DNA from: Sphaerochaeta pleomorpha str. Grapes
Lineage (GTDB): Bacteria; Spirochaetota; Spirochaetia; Sphaerochaetales; Sphaerochaetaceae
Length of the DNA: 64,000 nucleotides
Assembly (NCBI RefSeq): GCF_000236685.1
Contig: NC_016633.1
Coordinates: 558,001 to 622,000 of the forward strand
Direction: 5' to 3'
The notes under the pieces were generated by a model, which saw only the letters and a list, made by a program, of their open reading frames with translations, searched no databases and was not told the DNA's origin. Made by a program: the position numbers and the translations under genes. Shown one piece after another: positions 16,687 through 25,506 of the stretch. The number at the start of each line of letters is the position of its first letter. The stretch's first letter is position 1.

Positions 16687-16757
16687 CTGGGATGGAGGGA
16701 TTCGAACCCCCAAAGGCAGAACCAGAATCTGCAGTGTTACCATTACACTACATCCCA
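16687..16757 (-). tRNA. tRNA-Gln (anticodon CTG)
   Basis: Acceptor TGGGATG pairs with CATCCCA. The anticodon arm GCAGA/TCTGC has loop TTCTGGT, giving CTG, and the T arm GGGGG-TTCGAAT-CCCTC closes with one wobble. The U1-A72 pair is typical of glutamine tRNAs. It lies five bases upstream of tRNA-Glu on the same transcript. CCA is not encoded. Confidence 0.93.
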
Positions 16758-16774
16758 TCAAGAAATCCTGTCGA

Positions 16775-16803
16775 AGAATACGGAAATGCAGGATTTTTGT
16801 CAA
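16775..16803 (-). promoter_or_regulatory. Promoter of the tRNA-Gln/Glu transcript
   Basis: On the minus strand a perfect TTGACA (16803-16798) is followed after 17 bases by TATTCT (16780-16775). It ends 17 bases before tRNA-Gln. Confidence 0.65.
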
Positions 16804-16827
16804 GTAGCCACGGAAATGTTCTTATAT

Positions 16828-17361
16828 TTATTCTCCGTTATACTCAAGAAGCACATCAACGGGGTAGCCTTCCAGAACCTGGGCGTAATCAAGGAACGGA
16901 AGTCCGATAACGCCAAGGAACCCGACCACATTCGCCCCATGTTCCTCAAAAAGAGATGCAGCGGCTTTCAAGGTTCCCCCCGTAGCAATGAGATCATCGA
17001 CGAGCAACACATTTGTTCCTGCGACGACATCAACTTCATGGACGCATACCGTATCACAGCCATACTCAAGCTCAAAGCTTTTTTCGTAGGCCTTCCCGGG
17101 AAGTTTTCCCAATTTCCTGACCAAGGCCAAGGGTACACCCAGGCGTTCTGCCAAAGGGGCTGCAAAAATAAAGCCCCGGGCCTCAATACCGGCAATGGCA
17201 TCGATGGATCGGTCCTTGCACATTTCTTCCAAACGGTCGATACAATACCTGAATGCATCGGGAACCGCCAAAATACCCGTAATATCGTAAAAGAGTACTC
17301 CCGGTTTCGGAAAATCGGGAACTTTTCGAATTACGCTGTCCAAATCATAGTGTGTGTCCAT
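16828..17361 (-). CDS. apt: Adenine phosphoribosyltransferase
   Basis: A 177-residue purine salvage enzyme that joins adenine and PRPP to make AMP. Family marks are VPDFPKPGVLFYDITG near the N-terminus, the block IEARGFIFAAPLAERLGVPL, and the PRPP-binding loop VLLVDDLIATGGT. The ATG at 17361 gives the usual length. A longer reading from 17397 would overlap the end of tsaD by 26 bases and is less likely, although the Shine-Dalgarno sequence GAGAGG is rather close to the chosen ATG. Probably co-transcribed with tsaD, 10 bases upstream. Confidence 0.94.
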   Translation of the reverse strand: MDTHYDLDSVIRKVPDFPKPGVLFYDITGILAVPDAFRYCIDRLEEMCKDRSIDAIAGIEARGFIFAAPLAERLGVPLALVRKLGKLPGKAYEKSFELEYGCDTVCVHEVDVVAGTNVLLVDDLIATGGTLKAAASLFEEHGANVVGFLGVIGLPFLDYAQVLEGYPVDVLLEYNGE

Positions 17362-17371
17362 AAGCCTCTCA

Positions 17372-18391
17372 TCAGGGGTAGTTTTTCTTAAATGCACTTA
17401 CACGGGCACTTGCAGTCTCGTCGAAACCGGAACGAACGCCATCGCTCAGATAGCGGTACGCAAGTCCAGCAATCATTGCCCCATTGTCGGTACATAATTT
17501 CAAAGAGGGGAATGATACTTCAAATCCACCCTTCTCCATATTTTTCAATTCACTGCGGAGCAGGCTGTTTGCCGCAACCCCGCCACCTGCGCTGATACGG
17601 ACCAGTTTGGTATCATCAAGGGCAAGCCGGACACGTTTGAGGAGCATGCCGACCGCAGTACGCTGGAAGGATGCTGAAATATTTTCCGGGCTCTTTTCAC
17701 TTTCGCCATCCCAAAACTTGTCAAGCTGGTTAATAACGGCGGTTTTCAAACCGCTATAGGAAATATCATAGGGATGGTCACCTTTATTCAGGCCCGCTCC
17801 CGGAAAGAGAAAGGCATTGGGATTACCGTTCTTTGAGAGACGATCTATTACCACCCCCCCCGGGTATCCCAGTCCATAGTGCTTTGCCACTTTATCGAAG
17901 GCCTCGCCTATAGCATCATCTATGGTCGTCCCCAGCACTTCAATCTGGTCATACCCTTCCACACGGCATATTACCGTATGGCCACCTGATACCAGAACGC
18001 CAAGATAGGGATATTCCAAGGGATGCTCAATCTGGGAGGCATAGAGATGCGCCCTTATATGGTCGATGGTAATAAAAGGGACATTGAGCGTCGCTGCAAA
18101 ACCTTTTGCAAAATTCAGGCCTACCAACAGGGAACCCAGCAGTCCAGGACGATTTGTCACCGCAACTGCATCGATATCATCATTGGTAAGACCTGCCTTT
18201 GCTATAGCTGACTGCACAACCTGAGCAATCCATTCGGTATGCAAACGGGAAGCAAGCTCAGGGACAACCCCTTCATAGGGTTTGTGCAATTCAATCTGTG
18301 TAGCGATTACATTGCTGAGAATCTCTCGTCCATCGCGCACGACCGCAGCAGAACATTCATCACAGGAAGTCTCGATTCCCAATACGTTCAT
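17372..18391 (-). CDS. tsaD: tRNA N6-threonylcarbamoyladenosine transferase TsaD
   Basis: A 339-residue protein of the Kae1/Qri7/TsaD family, which transfers threonylcarbamoyl to A37 of ANN-decoding tRNAs together with TsaB and TsaE. It starts MNVLGIETSCDECSAAVV, as the family does. The metal-binding H-x-x-x-H is IDHIRAHLYA, and GLGYPGG and ISAGGGVAAN are also conserved. The start forms an ATGA overlap with the small acidic protein gene. Fitting this role, tRNA genes lie close by, though this may be chance. Confidence 0.96.
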   Translation of the reverse strand: MNVLGIETSCDECSAAVVRDGREILSNVIATQIELHKPYEGVVPELASRLHTEWIAQVVQSAIAKAGLTNDDIDAVAVTNRPGLLGSLLVGLNFAKGFAATLNVPFITIDHIRAHLYASQIEHPLEYPYLGVLVSGGHTVICRVEGYDQIEVLGTTIDDAIGEAFDKVAKHYGLGYPGGVVIDRLSKNGNPNAFLFPGAGLNKGDHPYDISYSGLKTAVINQLDKFWDGESEKSPENISASFQRTAVGMLLKRVRLALDDTKLVRISAGGGVAANSLLRSELKNMEKGGFEVSFPSLKLCTDNGAMIAGLAYRYLSDGVRSGFDETASARVSAFKKNYP

Positions 18392-18666
18392 ACATCCTCA
18401 TCCTCTTCAAAGTCATCGAAATCATCATCGTCGAAAAATTCATACGAAGACAATTCCATCGGGAACGTATCCTCCGATACCAGTTCAGCTATATCACTCA
18501 GTTCAAGGCCATGCTCAAGAGCTCCCGGAAACATATCAAGAAGAAACTGTGCAACGTCTGGCTGCCAGCTCTTCCCAACCCTTGTGGGTACTTTATTTTT
18601 ATTGGTATTCAGCAATACTACACATTCCTGTGCCACTGCATGGCTGAACATTCTATTAGTCTTCAA
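18388..18666 (-). CDS. Small protein with acidic C-terminal tail, unknown function
   Basis: A 92-residue protein starting with TTG at 18666, which has AAGAGGA six bases upstream. A TTG at 18702 is an alternative without a good ribosome-binding site. The centre reads VPTRVGKSWQPDVAQFLLDMFPGALEHGLELSD, and the C-terminus is a run of Asp/Glu/Phe (DDDDFDDFEEDEDV). No family is recognised. The stop overlaps the tsaD start (ATGA), so the two are translationally coupled. Confidence 0.68.
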   Translation of the reverse strand: MKTNRMFSHAVAQECVVLLNTNKNKVPTRVGKSWQPDVAQFLLDMFPGALEHGLELSDIAELVSEDTFPMELSSYEFFDDDDFDDFEEDEDV

Positions 18667-18770
18667 ATTGTGTCCTCTTATCAAGCTATAGGTTACTGAC
18701 AATACCTTTGAAGGTCAAGGTAAGTTTGCTCTTGCAATACAAGGCAAAATACTGTAAATTACCGTTGTTC

Positions 18771-18842
18771 GCCAAAATAGCTCAGCGGTAGAGCAGCTCA
18801 CTCGTAATGAGCAGGTCAAGGGTTCAATTCCCTTTTTTGGCT
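18771..18842 (+). tRNA. tRNA-Thr (anticodon CGT)
   Basis: Acceptor GCCAAAA pairs with TTTTGGC. The anticodon arm GCTCA/TGAGC has loop CTCGTAA, giving CGT. The T arm is AAGGG-TTCAATT-CCCTT. Discriminator T at 18842; CCA is not encoded. Confidence 0.94.
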
Positions 18843-18856
18843 TTTATCTATAATAG

Positions 18857-18890
18857 ACGGTAACCATGTTTTATGCAGGTTACCGTTTTT
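18857..18890 (+). terminator. Rho-independent terminator of tRNA-Thr
   Basis: ACGGTAACC (18857-18865) pairs with GGTTACCGT (18878-18886), with a 12-base loop and a T run after it. It starts 15 bases after the tRNA. Confidence 0.85.
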
Positions 18891-18944
18891 TATTGCTTGC
18901 TCGTAAGCTAGTTATCTTCAAGATAGTACCTTATCGTCAAAAAG

Positions 18945-19507
18945 TTAATCCTTTACCGCTTGCGTAAAAGCAAAATCCACGGACCCAGGACGATGATAAG
19001 ACGGAATGCCTTAAAGCGAAGTATTAACCGTAAGTCCGTTTTTTTTGCAATTGTTCCATACGGTGGTTTTGCAGTGACAAAGTTCCCATCCTCAATAGCC
19101 AAGGCATCCCCGGCAAGCAGTATTCTGTTTTCTTCCAGATACAATGATATATGCCCAGGAGTATGCCCAGAGGTGAAGATTGCACGTACTCCCTCGGCAA
19201 CATCCCCTTCCTTGGTGAGTTCAGTATCAACAGGACAGGGTTCGATCGTTCTCAGATAAGCAGAAAATTTTCCCCCAAATTCCCTGGAAGGTCCGCTGAG
19301 TGTTTGGTTAAAGGCATCTGCCTGTACAAGCCGCAAGGTTGGCTTTGTACCATTGCTATACGCCGTCTCTGAGGCACTTGCGATAATCTCTACATGCCCA
19401 TATCTATGCTTTATTGCTTTCAAGGACCCCCTATGAACATGATCTGGATGGAAAACAATACGTTTTATCACCTCAGAGAAGGTACACCCAATCAATGCCA
19501 ATTCCAT
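18945..19507 (-). pseudogene. Decayed metallo-beta-lactamase-fold hydrolase
   Basis: The longest frame (18953-19507) keeps the middle of an MBL-fold hydrolase: IVFHPDHVHRGSLKA resembles the first metal motif, and FTSGHTPGHISLYLEENRILLAGDALAIEDG is a clear core. The N-terminal beta strands that normally precede the metal motif are missing, and a stop codon stands directly before the ATG. The first His of H-x-H-x-D-H is absent. After AKPPYGTI the frame turns into unrelated basic sequence, while the neighbouring frame reads SYHRPGSVDFAFTQAVKD before its stop at 18945, which resembles the usual C-terminus. At least one frameshift plus a 5' truncation are implied. Confidence 0.65.
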
Positions 19508-19541
19508 TTAAAAATCTTCTAATTGATACGAAAATCCCGCA

Positions 19542-21368
19542 TCACACAGCTCGCTCTGCCTCGATTTCCTTGAAATACCTCCAGAGCGTGGACCTGCTGC
19601 AATTAAGTTGGCGGGCCATGATTGTCATTTTTCCGTTGTAATATGCTTTAAGGGAAAGAAGGTCTTCCTTTGTGTAGAATGTCTCTCCGATGAGATAGGT
19701 TTTGTTTGCCTGGGGAATTGGGGGAACAGACTTTGCACCTGGAGCAAAGACCGAGAAATAGGCATCTTCTCCAAGCTCCCTCTCGACCATTTCCTTCGTT
19801 ATGATTCCCTTGTCACTATTCTTCTGCGCCAGACGCCTCGCAAGTGTTTTCATTTCCTGGATGTTCCCCGGCCAAGGGTATGCTCGAAGGGATCCTGAGA
19901 ATGAAAGCCCACTCTCTTCGAGAAAATGAGAGAACAACAGCTCGATATCCGTTCCTCGTTCACGGAGAGGAGGGAGTGCAATGATATGTGAGGCCAGCAT
20001 ATAATATAGGTTCTTGCTGAATTGACCACCTATGGTCATTTCCTTGAGATTTGTCTCGGTGGAACAGATGAGTTTGAAACTCACATGCAAGATCTCCCCG
20101 CTCTCCAAATAGAGACATCGCTCTGAGCAAATCTGTGCAATGTGCTCCTGCATCTGCGCATCCAACTCTTCGACTTTTGAGATATACAAGCTACCCCCCT
20201 GGCATAAGAGGAAATCATCAATCTTGATGGTTTTTCCACTTCGCACAATGAATGAACCTCGTTTGGTGTGTGCCCCATGTATGGCTTTTGCCAAAATAGC
20301 CTTGCCTGTTCCATATTCGCCGACAATGAGAACTGGCAATGAATCGGATGCACTCAGTCTAGCTGTCTGAATGGCAAAGCGAAAAGTTTGAGCATGGCCG
20401 AGCATATCCTGGAAACCTATTTTCACAGCAACCGGGGGGCTCTCCAATGCAGGGACGACAGACGATTGGGGTTTCAAAGTGACTATGGCTCCATTTCTCT
20501 GGGAACCTGTAATCACCGGGGCGAACGTGAGCAGGAGGTTGAGATCCTGGATCTTAGCGGGATGCTGGGTGTACCGCTTCCCTTTATCGAGGGTAAAACT
20601 CAGCATACTGTTCTCTTCCTCGGGCAAAAGATCAGACACCCTGAGCCCTGCAGGGTCAGGTTGGCATTGGAGCATCTCTGAAGCAGGTTTATTGCAATAT
20701 CTGATGATACCGGATCTATCGACAGCAAGTATTCCATCGGAAATATTCTCAAGAATGATACGACTCTCCAAGTTGGCTTTTTTCCTCAATTCCGCAGCTT
20801 CCTGTACAGCCAACGCCTCTTGATAGGCTTGTAGTACAGATTCATAGGAGGCTTCAAGGATTACACATGGGATATTCTCGGCAGTGGCAATACTATTCGC
20901 GAAGATCCCCCCAATGATGACTTTCACGAGTGCCGCTTTGGCAAGTTTGACTGCGGTACGGATGTCCTGACTGGTTGAACAAGGGTATAAAGAAAGCCGG
21001 TATCCAAGTTTCGTGAGAAAAACCTTTGCAGACTCGAGAGCTTTTTCTTCTCCAATATAAGCAAGCTTCCCTGTTTTTATATTCATGAGGGAGGCCGCTT
21101 TCTCTACGGCACTATAAATATCCTGGTTCGTAATAGGAATTTCTACGATTGGATAGGGCAATTTTGCTGCTCTTAGCATTTTCGCGGTATTGCCTCTTCC
21201 CACGATAACATCAATATCGTCGCTCATTTGCTCTTTTATATATTCAACAGCATTCTCCATAAAAGCGCTTACAATGATAAGGGAATCCTCTGCATGGTAT
21301 TCTTTTTGGATTTTATAGGCATAACTGGCTATATGTGCACCTGATGCAATAATAAGTATTTTTGACAT
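19542..21368 (-). CDS. PrpR-like regulator with AAA domain lacking the sigma-54 contact loop
   Basis: A 608-residue regulator. Residues 1-190 resemble the PrpR N-terminal sensor (SDDIDVIVGRGNTAKMLR and a later NSIATAENIPCVILEAS). A PAS domain follows near residues 205-300 (ILENISDGILAVDRSGIIRYCNKPA). An AAA domain begins with Walker A GEYGTGKA, and the C-terminus is a Fis-type helix-turn-helix (MARQLNCSRSTLWRYFKEI). The stretch between Walker A and the Walker B-like GGSLYISKVEELD is much shorter than in NtrC-type activators, and the GAFTGA loop that contacts sigma-54 is gone. It should therefore work with sigma-70 or as a repressor. Divergent from the hydroxy-acid operon, which it probably controls. 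Confidence 0.88.
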   Translation of the reverse strand: MSKILIIASGAHIASYAYKIQKEYHAEDSLIIVSAFMENAVEYIKEQMSDDIDVIVGRGNTAKMLRAAKLPYPIVEIPITNQDIYSAVEKAASLMNIKTGKLAYIGEEKALESAKVFLTKLGYRLSLYPCSTSQDIRTAVKLAKAALVKVIIGGIFANSIATAENIPCVILEASYESVLQAYQEALAVQEAAELRKKANLESRIILENISDGILAVDRSGIIRYCNKPASEMLQCQPDPAGLRVSDLLPEEENSMLSFTLDKGKRYTQHPAKIQDLNLLLTFAPVITGSQRNGAIVTLKPQSSVVPALESPPVAVKIGFQDMLGHAQTFRFAIQTARLSASDSLPVLIVGEYGTGKAILAKAIHGAHTKRGSFIVRSGKTIKIDDFLLCQGGSLYISKVEELDAQMQEHIAQICSERCLYLESGEILHVSFKLICSTETNLKEMTIGGQFSKNLYYMLASHIIALPPLRERGTDIELLFSHFLEESGLSFSGSLRAYPWPGNIQEMKTLARRLAQKNSDKGIITKEMVERELGEDAYFSVFAPGAKSVPPIPQANKTYLIGETFYTKEDLLSLKAYYNGKMTIMARQLNCSRSTLWRYFKEIEAERAV

Positions 21369-21457
21369 ATTCTGTTTCTCTTTTGTCTCTACTATAAAAC
21401 ATACTCAGTTATTTTGCACATATTTAATACAATTTCCTAAAATATTTTCAATTTTAA

Positions 21458-21480
21458 AAAATATTCGCGAAAATTTTTTC
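21458..21480. promoter_or_regulatory. Candidate operator between regulator and hydroxy-acid operon
   Basis: TTCGCGAA (21464-21471) is an eight-base palindrome in A/T-rich flanks that extend the symmetry loosely. It is centred in the divergent intergenic region. No convincing -35/-10 pair was found, so this is a suggestion only. Confidence 0.3.
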
Positions 21481-21525
21481 CATAAGTTATGCTTACATCA
21501 CCCTATACAAGAGGAGATTTGCATT

Positions 21526-22713
21526 ATGGATCAGGTACCAATCGGATTCCCTGTGGAAGATGAGGAAATCTGCTTTTCCAAAGCCATTTATTACAATTTC
21601 AATCCCATTCCTGTAAAGTCTCCATGGAGGGATGCCACCGGTGGTTTTGGTTCATTCATTCCGCTTCAAGGATGGATCCAACTGTTTGACAAAGATGGGT
21701 ACTGTGGCGAGACCTTTTGTTCCATGGGCATGATCAATAATATTCTTCCTCTCATTCTTACTGGAGAAACAAAGAAGGTAAGCGAGTGGTATCAGTACAT
21801 CTATTGGAAGCTCCGAAACTTTGGCTTTCAATCAGGCCAAATCGTAGATTTGGGTCAACTCGATCTTCTTATGCTGGATATACTGGCACGAAGGCACAAC
21901 AAGCCGTTGCACCGCTTCCTTGGCGCTCAAAAAGACTGGTGTTCAATATACAAAGGGGGTGGTTCCCTTCTTTCATCTGACGAGGATCTTGTTGCAGATA
22001 TGGTTAGGTATGTCGAAGAAGGCAATACTACCATAAAATTTAAAGTGGGAAGCGATTGGGGCCAAAATATGGAGCGTGATGTACGCCGCATGAAATTGGT
22101 TCGTGATGCAGTCGGATCTGATATCCGTATTGCAGTTGACGCAAACCAGGTATGGTCCGTCGACGAGGCACTCCGGTTTGCTGACCTTATCAGGCCATAT
22201 AACCCAGCCTGGTATGAGGAACCTTGTCATGCTCACGACATGAATGCCATCAAGGAGCTGAAAGAGCGAGGCGTAGGATTCAAGCTTGGTTATGGGGAAT
22301 CCATGAGAAATGCATTCGCTTTTGAAACCTATGCAGAAAAAGGGGTTGACCATCTCATGCCACTTGTTGGACGAATGTGCAAGATGAGCGACCTGCTCAC
22401 TATCCGTTCGCTGTGCAAGAAGAATGGTCTTATGTTCTCTGCTGGTGGTACAAGCTGGCTCAATGCAGCGTTTGGGGCACTGTTTGATGAAAACGAACCG
22501 CTTGAGAATCATGAACCTATGACGCAACCGATGGGAGAAATGCTCAGTGTGAAGTGTGAAGAGAAGAACGGACGGTTCTATCTTCCAGAGATTATCGGAA
22601 CACCTATCCGCATCAATTTCGAAAAACTTTCTAAAGAGCGAATTCTGGATGGCGTTACCTATTTTTATGCAGAAAGAATGAATGCATCTTTTGCAGTAAG
22701 GGCGGCATATTGA
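21526..22713 (+). CDS. Enolase-superfamily enzyme (mandelate racemase/muconate lactonising type)
   Basis: A 395-residue enzyme of the enolase superfamily, which abstracts a proton alpha to a carboxylate. The K-x-K base motif is at residues 171-173 (TIKFKVG). The metal ligands are Asp205 (VDANQVW), Glu231 or 232 (WYEEP) and Glu258 (GYGES). The final catalytic region has FSAGGTSWLNAAFG rather than the usual His-Asp pair. Likely an acid-sugar dehydratase or epimerase. The family does not reveal the substrate, but neighbours (hexarate-type dehydratase, DapA-family lyase, carboxylate importer) suggest an aldarate. GAGGAG lies nine bases before the ATG. First gene of the operon. Confidence 0.88.
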   Translation: MDQVPIGFPVEDEEICFSKAIYYNFNPIPVKSPWRDATGGFGSFIPLQGWIQLFDKDGYCGETFCSMGMINNILPLILTGETKKVSEWYQYIYWKLRNFGFQSGQIVDLGQLDLLMLDILARRHNKPLHRFLGAQKDWCSIYKGGGSLLSSDEDLVADMVRYVEEGNTTIKFKVGSDWGQNMERDVRRMKLVRDAVGSDIRIAVDANQVWSVDEALRFADLIRPYNPAWYEEPCHAHDMNAIKELKERGVGFKLGYGESMRNAFAFETYAEKGVDHLMPLVGRMCKMSDLLTIRSLCKKNGLMFSAGGTSWLNAAFGALFDENEPLENHEPMTQPMGEMLSVKCEEKNGRFYLPEIIGTPIRINFEKLSKERILDGVTYFYAERMNASFAVRAAY

Positions 22714-23993
22714 TGGCTTCGAGTATTTACAATATGCTCGACTCATTCCAAATTCCTCAGGTGTGTGCCCTCGAGGTTTCGTTTGACCGTACGCGATTGG
22801 ACAATCTCGAGGAAAAACTTACATCGCTTTGGAACCAGAGGCAAATCCCCATCCACCAAGGTGACCGTATTGCAATAACGGCAGGTAGTCGGGGGATTGC
22901 AGATTACCAAAGAATTGTGCGTACAACTGTTTCCCTGGTAAAACAGGCAGGGGGAATTCCTTTCATTGTGCCTGCCATGGGAAGCCATGGTGGGGCAACA
23001 GCAGAAGGGCAAACAGCACTGCTTGCACATTTGGGGATTACCGAGGAGACAACAGGGGCTCCAATTATTTCCTCCATGGAAGTTGAAGAGATTGGTCGAA
23101 CAGATTTGGGGCTTCCTGTGTACATTGACAAGAACGCACTTGCAGCCGATGGAATCATTCTGCTCAACCGGGTGAAAACCCATACATCAATCCGTGAAGA
23201 GTACCAGAGTGGATTGATGAAGATGATGGCAATTGGGCTGGCAAAACACAAGGGGGCTGTTGCAACTCATGACCTTGGTGTACCACATCTTGGACAGAAC
23301 ATGGTACGGGTGGCGAAGCTCGCCCTTGAAAAGCTCAACATCGTTGCGGGTATCTCTGTGATTGAAAATGGCTATGAAGAGTTGGCGGATATATATGTTT
23401 CACGCAAAGAGAAAATCCTTTCAACCGAACCGGAAATCCTCAAGCGGGCCATTGCAATGGTGCCCACAATTCCCGTCCCTGTCATAGATGTCTTGATTAT
23501 ATATGAACAGGGCAAGGATATCAGTGGAACGGGGATGGATCCAGCAGTCATAGGAAGGCCCATAAACCGCGGCCCGCACGAAGGCCCTCAAGTTGAAGCC
23601 CTTGGCCTCCTTCGTCTCACTGAGTGTTCAGCAGGGAATGCCAGCGGTTGCGGGATGGCAGACTTCATCACTCATAGATTCAAGAGTGCGATTGACGAAG
23701 ACGCCACCATTGTGAATTCCCTGACCGGAATGCATCCAGAAATTGCCAGGATCCCAGCTGCAATGCAAAACGATGAAATGGTTTTCAAGGCATGCCTGAA
23801 GGCGGCTGGTTTGTTTGCACAAGAGAATCCAAAGTTGGTCATTATCAAAAGTACAAAGGCCTTGGAGAAAATATATGTATCCAGGGCTGCTTTTGAGGCA
23901 ATACCGGATAAGTCGAACGTAACAATCGTTTCGAACTTTCAAAATGTGGAATTTGACTCAGAGGGAAATCTAGGTTCTCTCTGGGAAAATTAG
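22713..23993 (+). CDS. LarA-like (lactate racemase superfamily) protein
   Basis: A 426-residue protein of the LarA/DUF2088 superfamily; characterised members racemise or epimerise 2-hydroxy acids with a nickel-pincer nucleotide. Blocks include AITAGSRGIADYQ, VPAMGSHGGATAEGQ, RVKTHTSIREEYQSG and LMKMMAIGLAKHKGA. The Lys in the last block may correspond to the cofactor-bound lysine, which is inference. The ATG shares a base with the stop of the enolase-superfamily gene (TGATG). A second, clearly divergent paralogue lies later in this operon. The cofactor-making genes larB, larC and larE are not in the window. Confidence 0.82.
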   Translation: MASSIYNMLDSFQIPQVCALEVSFDRTRLDNLEEKLTSLWNQRQIPIHQGDRIAITAGSRGIADYQRIVRTTVSLVKQAGGIPFIVPAMGSHGGATAEGQTALLAHLGITEETTGAPIISSMEVEEIGRTDLGLPVYIDKNALAADGIILLNRVKTHTSIREEYQSGLMKMMAIGLAKHKGAVATHDLGVPHLGQNMVRVAKLALEKLNIVAGISVIENGYEELADIYVSRKEKILSTEPEILKRAIAMVPTIPVPVIDVLIIYEQGKDISGTGMDPAVIGRPINRGPHEGPQVEALGLLRLTECSAGNASGCGMADFITHRFKSAIDEDATIVNSLTGMHPEIARIPAAMQNDEMVFKACLKAAGLFAQENPKLVIIKSTKALEKIYVSRAAFEAIPDKSNVTIVSNFQNVEFDSEGNLGSLWEN

Positions 23994-24006
23994 AGAGGAG
24001 AGGAAT

Positions 24007-24960
24007 ATGAGAAAAATCCTTGCAATGTTATTGGTAACGGTTCTTGCAATGAGCTTTGTCCTTGCAAATGGCACAACGGAAAATACTGCGACTGCAAAAT
24101 GGCCTAAAAATGTGGAAATCATCGTCCCTGCTGGGGCTGGTGGTGATACCGACTTCAATGCACGTTTGCTCGCCCAGTATCTCCAGGAAAAAATTGGAAG
24201 CAATTTTGTTATTTCCAATGTAAATGGAAATGGTGGTGCAACTGGTACCCGTCAGGTTAAGAATGCAGAACCAGATGGCAGCAGTATCCTTTTCTACCAC
24301 TCAGCTTTTGTAGTAAACAAGGCAAGTGGTGCTGTTGATTACGGCTTTGATTCCTATGATTTTTCATGTATTGCAGCCATGAATCGTGGCAACATGATTG
24401 TTTCACAGTCAAAATACGGCTTCAAGAACATGGCTGACCTGAAGGCTTACACCCAGACTCATCCGAATGAACTCAAGATTGCAGTGCAGACCGGTGCTAC
24501 TTCCTATGCGGTTGCAATGCAACTGATCGCCGATGGCTTCAAACTCAACACCGTTGATGCAGGTAGTGCTTCCGCACGTCTGGCTGCAATTCTCGGTGGA
24601 CATGTAGATGTCATCCTTGCTGCTTACGGCTCAGTCAAGGATTACGTAAAGGATGGTACCCTTGATGTAATCGGCAGTGACAGCCCCAACGACCTCGAAG
24701 AAGCTGGAGTCATCTCTAACGTAAACCAAGGCGTCAAGGCATCCCTCCCCTTCTACTACTTCTTTGCTTTCCCGAAAGGAACTCCTGCAAACCTCGTTTC
24801 CGATTTCACCGCTGCAGTTGGTGATATCGTGAACAACAACAAGGAGTACCAGAAGAAGATATACGACGCTTACTACCAGAAACCAACCTTCATCCCAGGT
24901 GCAGAAGGCTTGAAGAAGTATGCTGAAGTTGAAGAAATCCTGAAAACTGTAAAGTTCTAA
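24007..24960 (+). CDS. Tripartite tricarboxylate transporter binding protein (TctC/Bug family)
   Basis: A 317-residue periplasmic binding protein of the Bug family, which captures carboxylates for a TctAB membrane pair. The signal peptide MRKILAMLLVTVLAMSFVLA is followed by N-G-T-T-E. The mature start KNVEIIVPAGAGGDTDFNAR and FVISNVNGNGGATGTRQV are the two conserved ligand-contact loops. GAGAGGA precedes the ATG. It lies 13 bases after the LarA-like gene and is followed by a strong intercistronic hairpin and the tctB and tctA genes. The ligand is probably the acid metabolised by the surrounding enzymes. Confidence 0.94.
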   Translation: MRKILAMLLVTVLAMSFVLANGTTENTATAKWPKNVEIIVPAGAGGDTDFNARLLAQYLQEKIGSNFVISNVNGNGGATGTRQVKNAEPDGSSILFYHSAFVVNKASGAVDYGFDSYDFSCIAAMNRGNMIVSQSKYGFKNMADLKAYTQTHPNELKIAVQTGATSYAVAMQLIADGFKLNTVDAGSASARLAAILGGHVDVILAAYGSVKDYVKDGTLDVIGSDSPNDLEEAGVISNVNQGVKASLPFYYFFAFPKGTPANLVSDFTAAVGDIVNNNKEYQKKIYDAYYQKPTFIPGAEGLKKYAEVEEILKTVKF

Positions 24961-24972
24961 GTCGTTTTACAT

Positions 24973-25010
24973 AGGAAAAGCCATGTCTTGAAACAGGTAT
25001 GGCTTTTCCT
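24973..25010 (+). promoter_or_regulatory. Intercistronic hairpin after the TctC gene
   Basis: AGGAAAAGCCAT (24973-24984) pairs perfectly over 12 bases with ATGGCTTTTCCT (24999-25010), with a 14-base loop. No T run follows, so it is unlikely to be a full terminator. Such hairpins often protect the upstream message and allow more binding protein than membrane subunits. Confidence 0.8.
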
Positions 25011-25032
25011 TGTGCATGGGAAGAGGCTATCC

Positions 25033-25494
25033 ATGAAAAAGAATTTCGAATCAAATCTGATAAATCTAATGATGCTATTTATCGGAATCGCATTGTTCAT
25101 CTCCGCACAATCCATCAAAGCAGGTGCCACGAATTCTCTTGGTGGGGATTTTGTGCCTAAACTCAGCACGGGCCTTTGGGTAGTAGTTTCAGCATTGCTT
25201 TTCGTCACAGGCTTGAAAAACTCAGAGACTGGGTCCAAGCAAATGAATCTGACCGCATTGCTTAAAACGTTTGTGTTATTGATCATCAACATTTCATTAT
25301 TGAAAACATTAGGCTTCATCATCTGTTCGGTTTTGTATCTTGGCGTTCAGATGTATCTATTCTTACCAAAGGAACTCCACTCCAAGAAAAATTATATCCT
25401 TCTTGTGATTCTCGCTGTTGTCGTGCCCATACTCACAGATTTGGTCTTCGTAAATGTATTTTCGCTCATTCTGCCGACAAGCAGATTATTCTGA
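25033..25494 (+). CDS. Tripartite tricarboxylate transporter small membrane subunit (TctB)
   Basis: A 153-residue protein with four hydrophobic segments (near residues 8-26, 47-65, 79-110 and 120-145), as TctB proteins have. GAAGAGG stands seven bases before the ATG at 25033; a TTG at 24988 lies inside the intercistronic hairpin and can be ignored. It sits between the binding-protein and large-subunit genes, the standard tctCBA order. Sequence is weakly conserved in this family, so the call rests on length, topology and position. Confidence 0.88.
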   Translation: MKKNFESNLINLMMLFIGIALFISAQSIKAGATNSLGGDFVPKLSTGLWVVVSALLFVTGLKNSETGSKQMNLTALLKTFVLLIINISLLKTLGFIICSVLYLGVQMYLFLPKELHSKKNYILLVILAVVVPILTDLVFVNVFSLILPTSRLF

Positions 25495-25506
25495 AGAGGT
25501 TAAACT

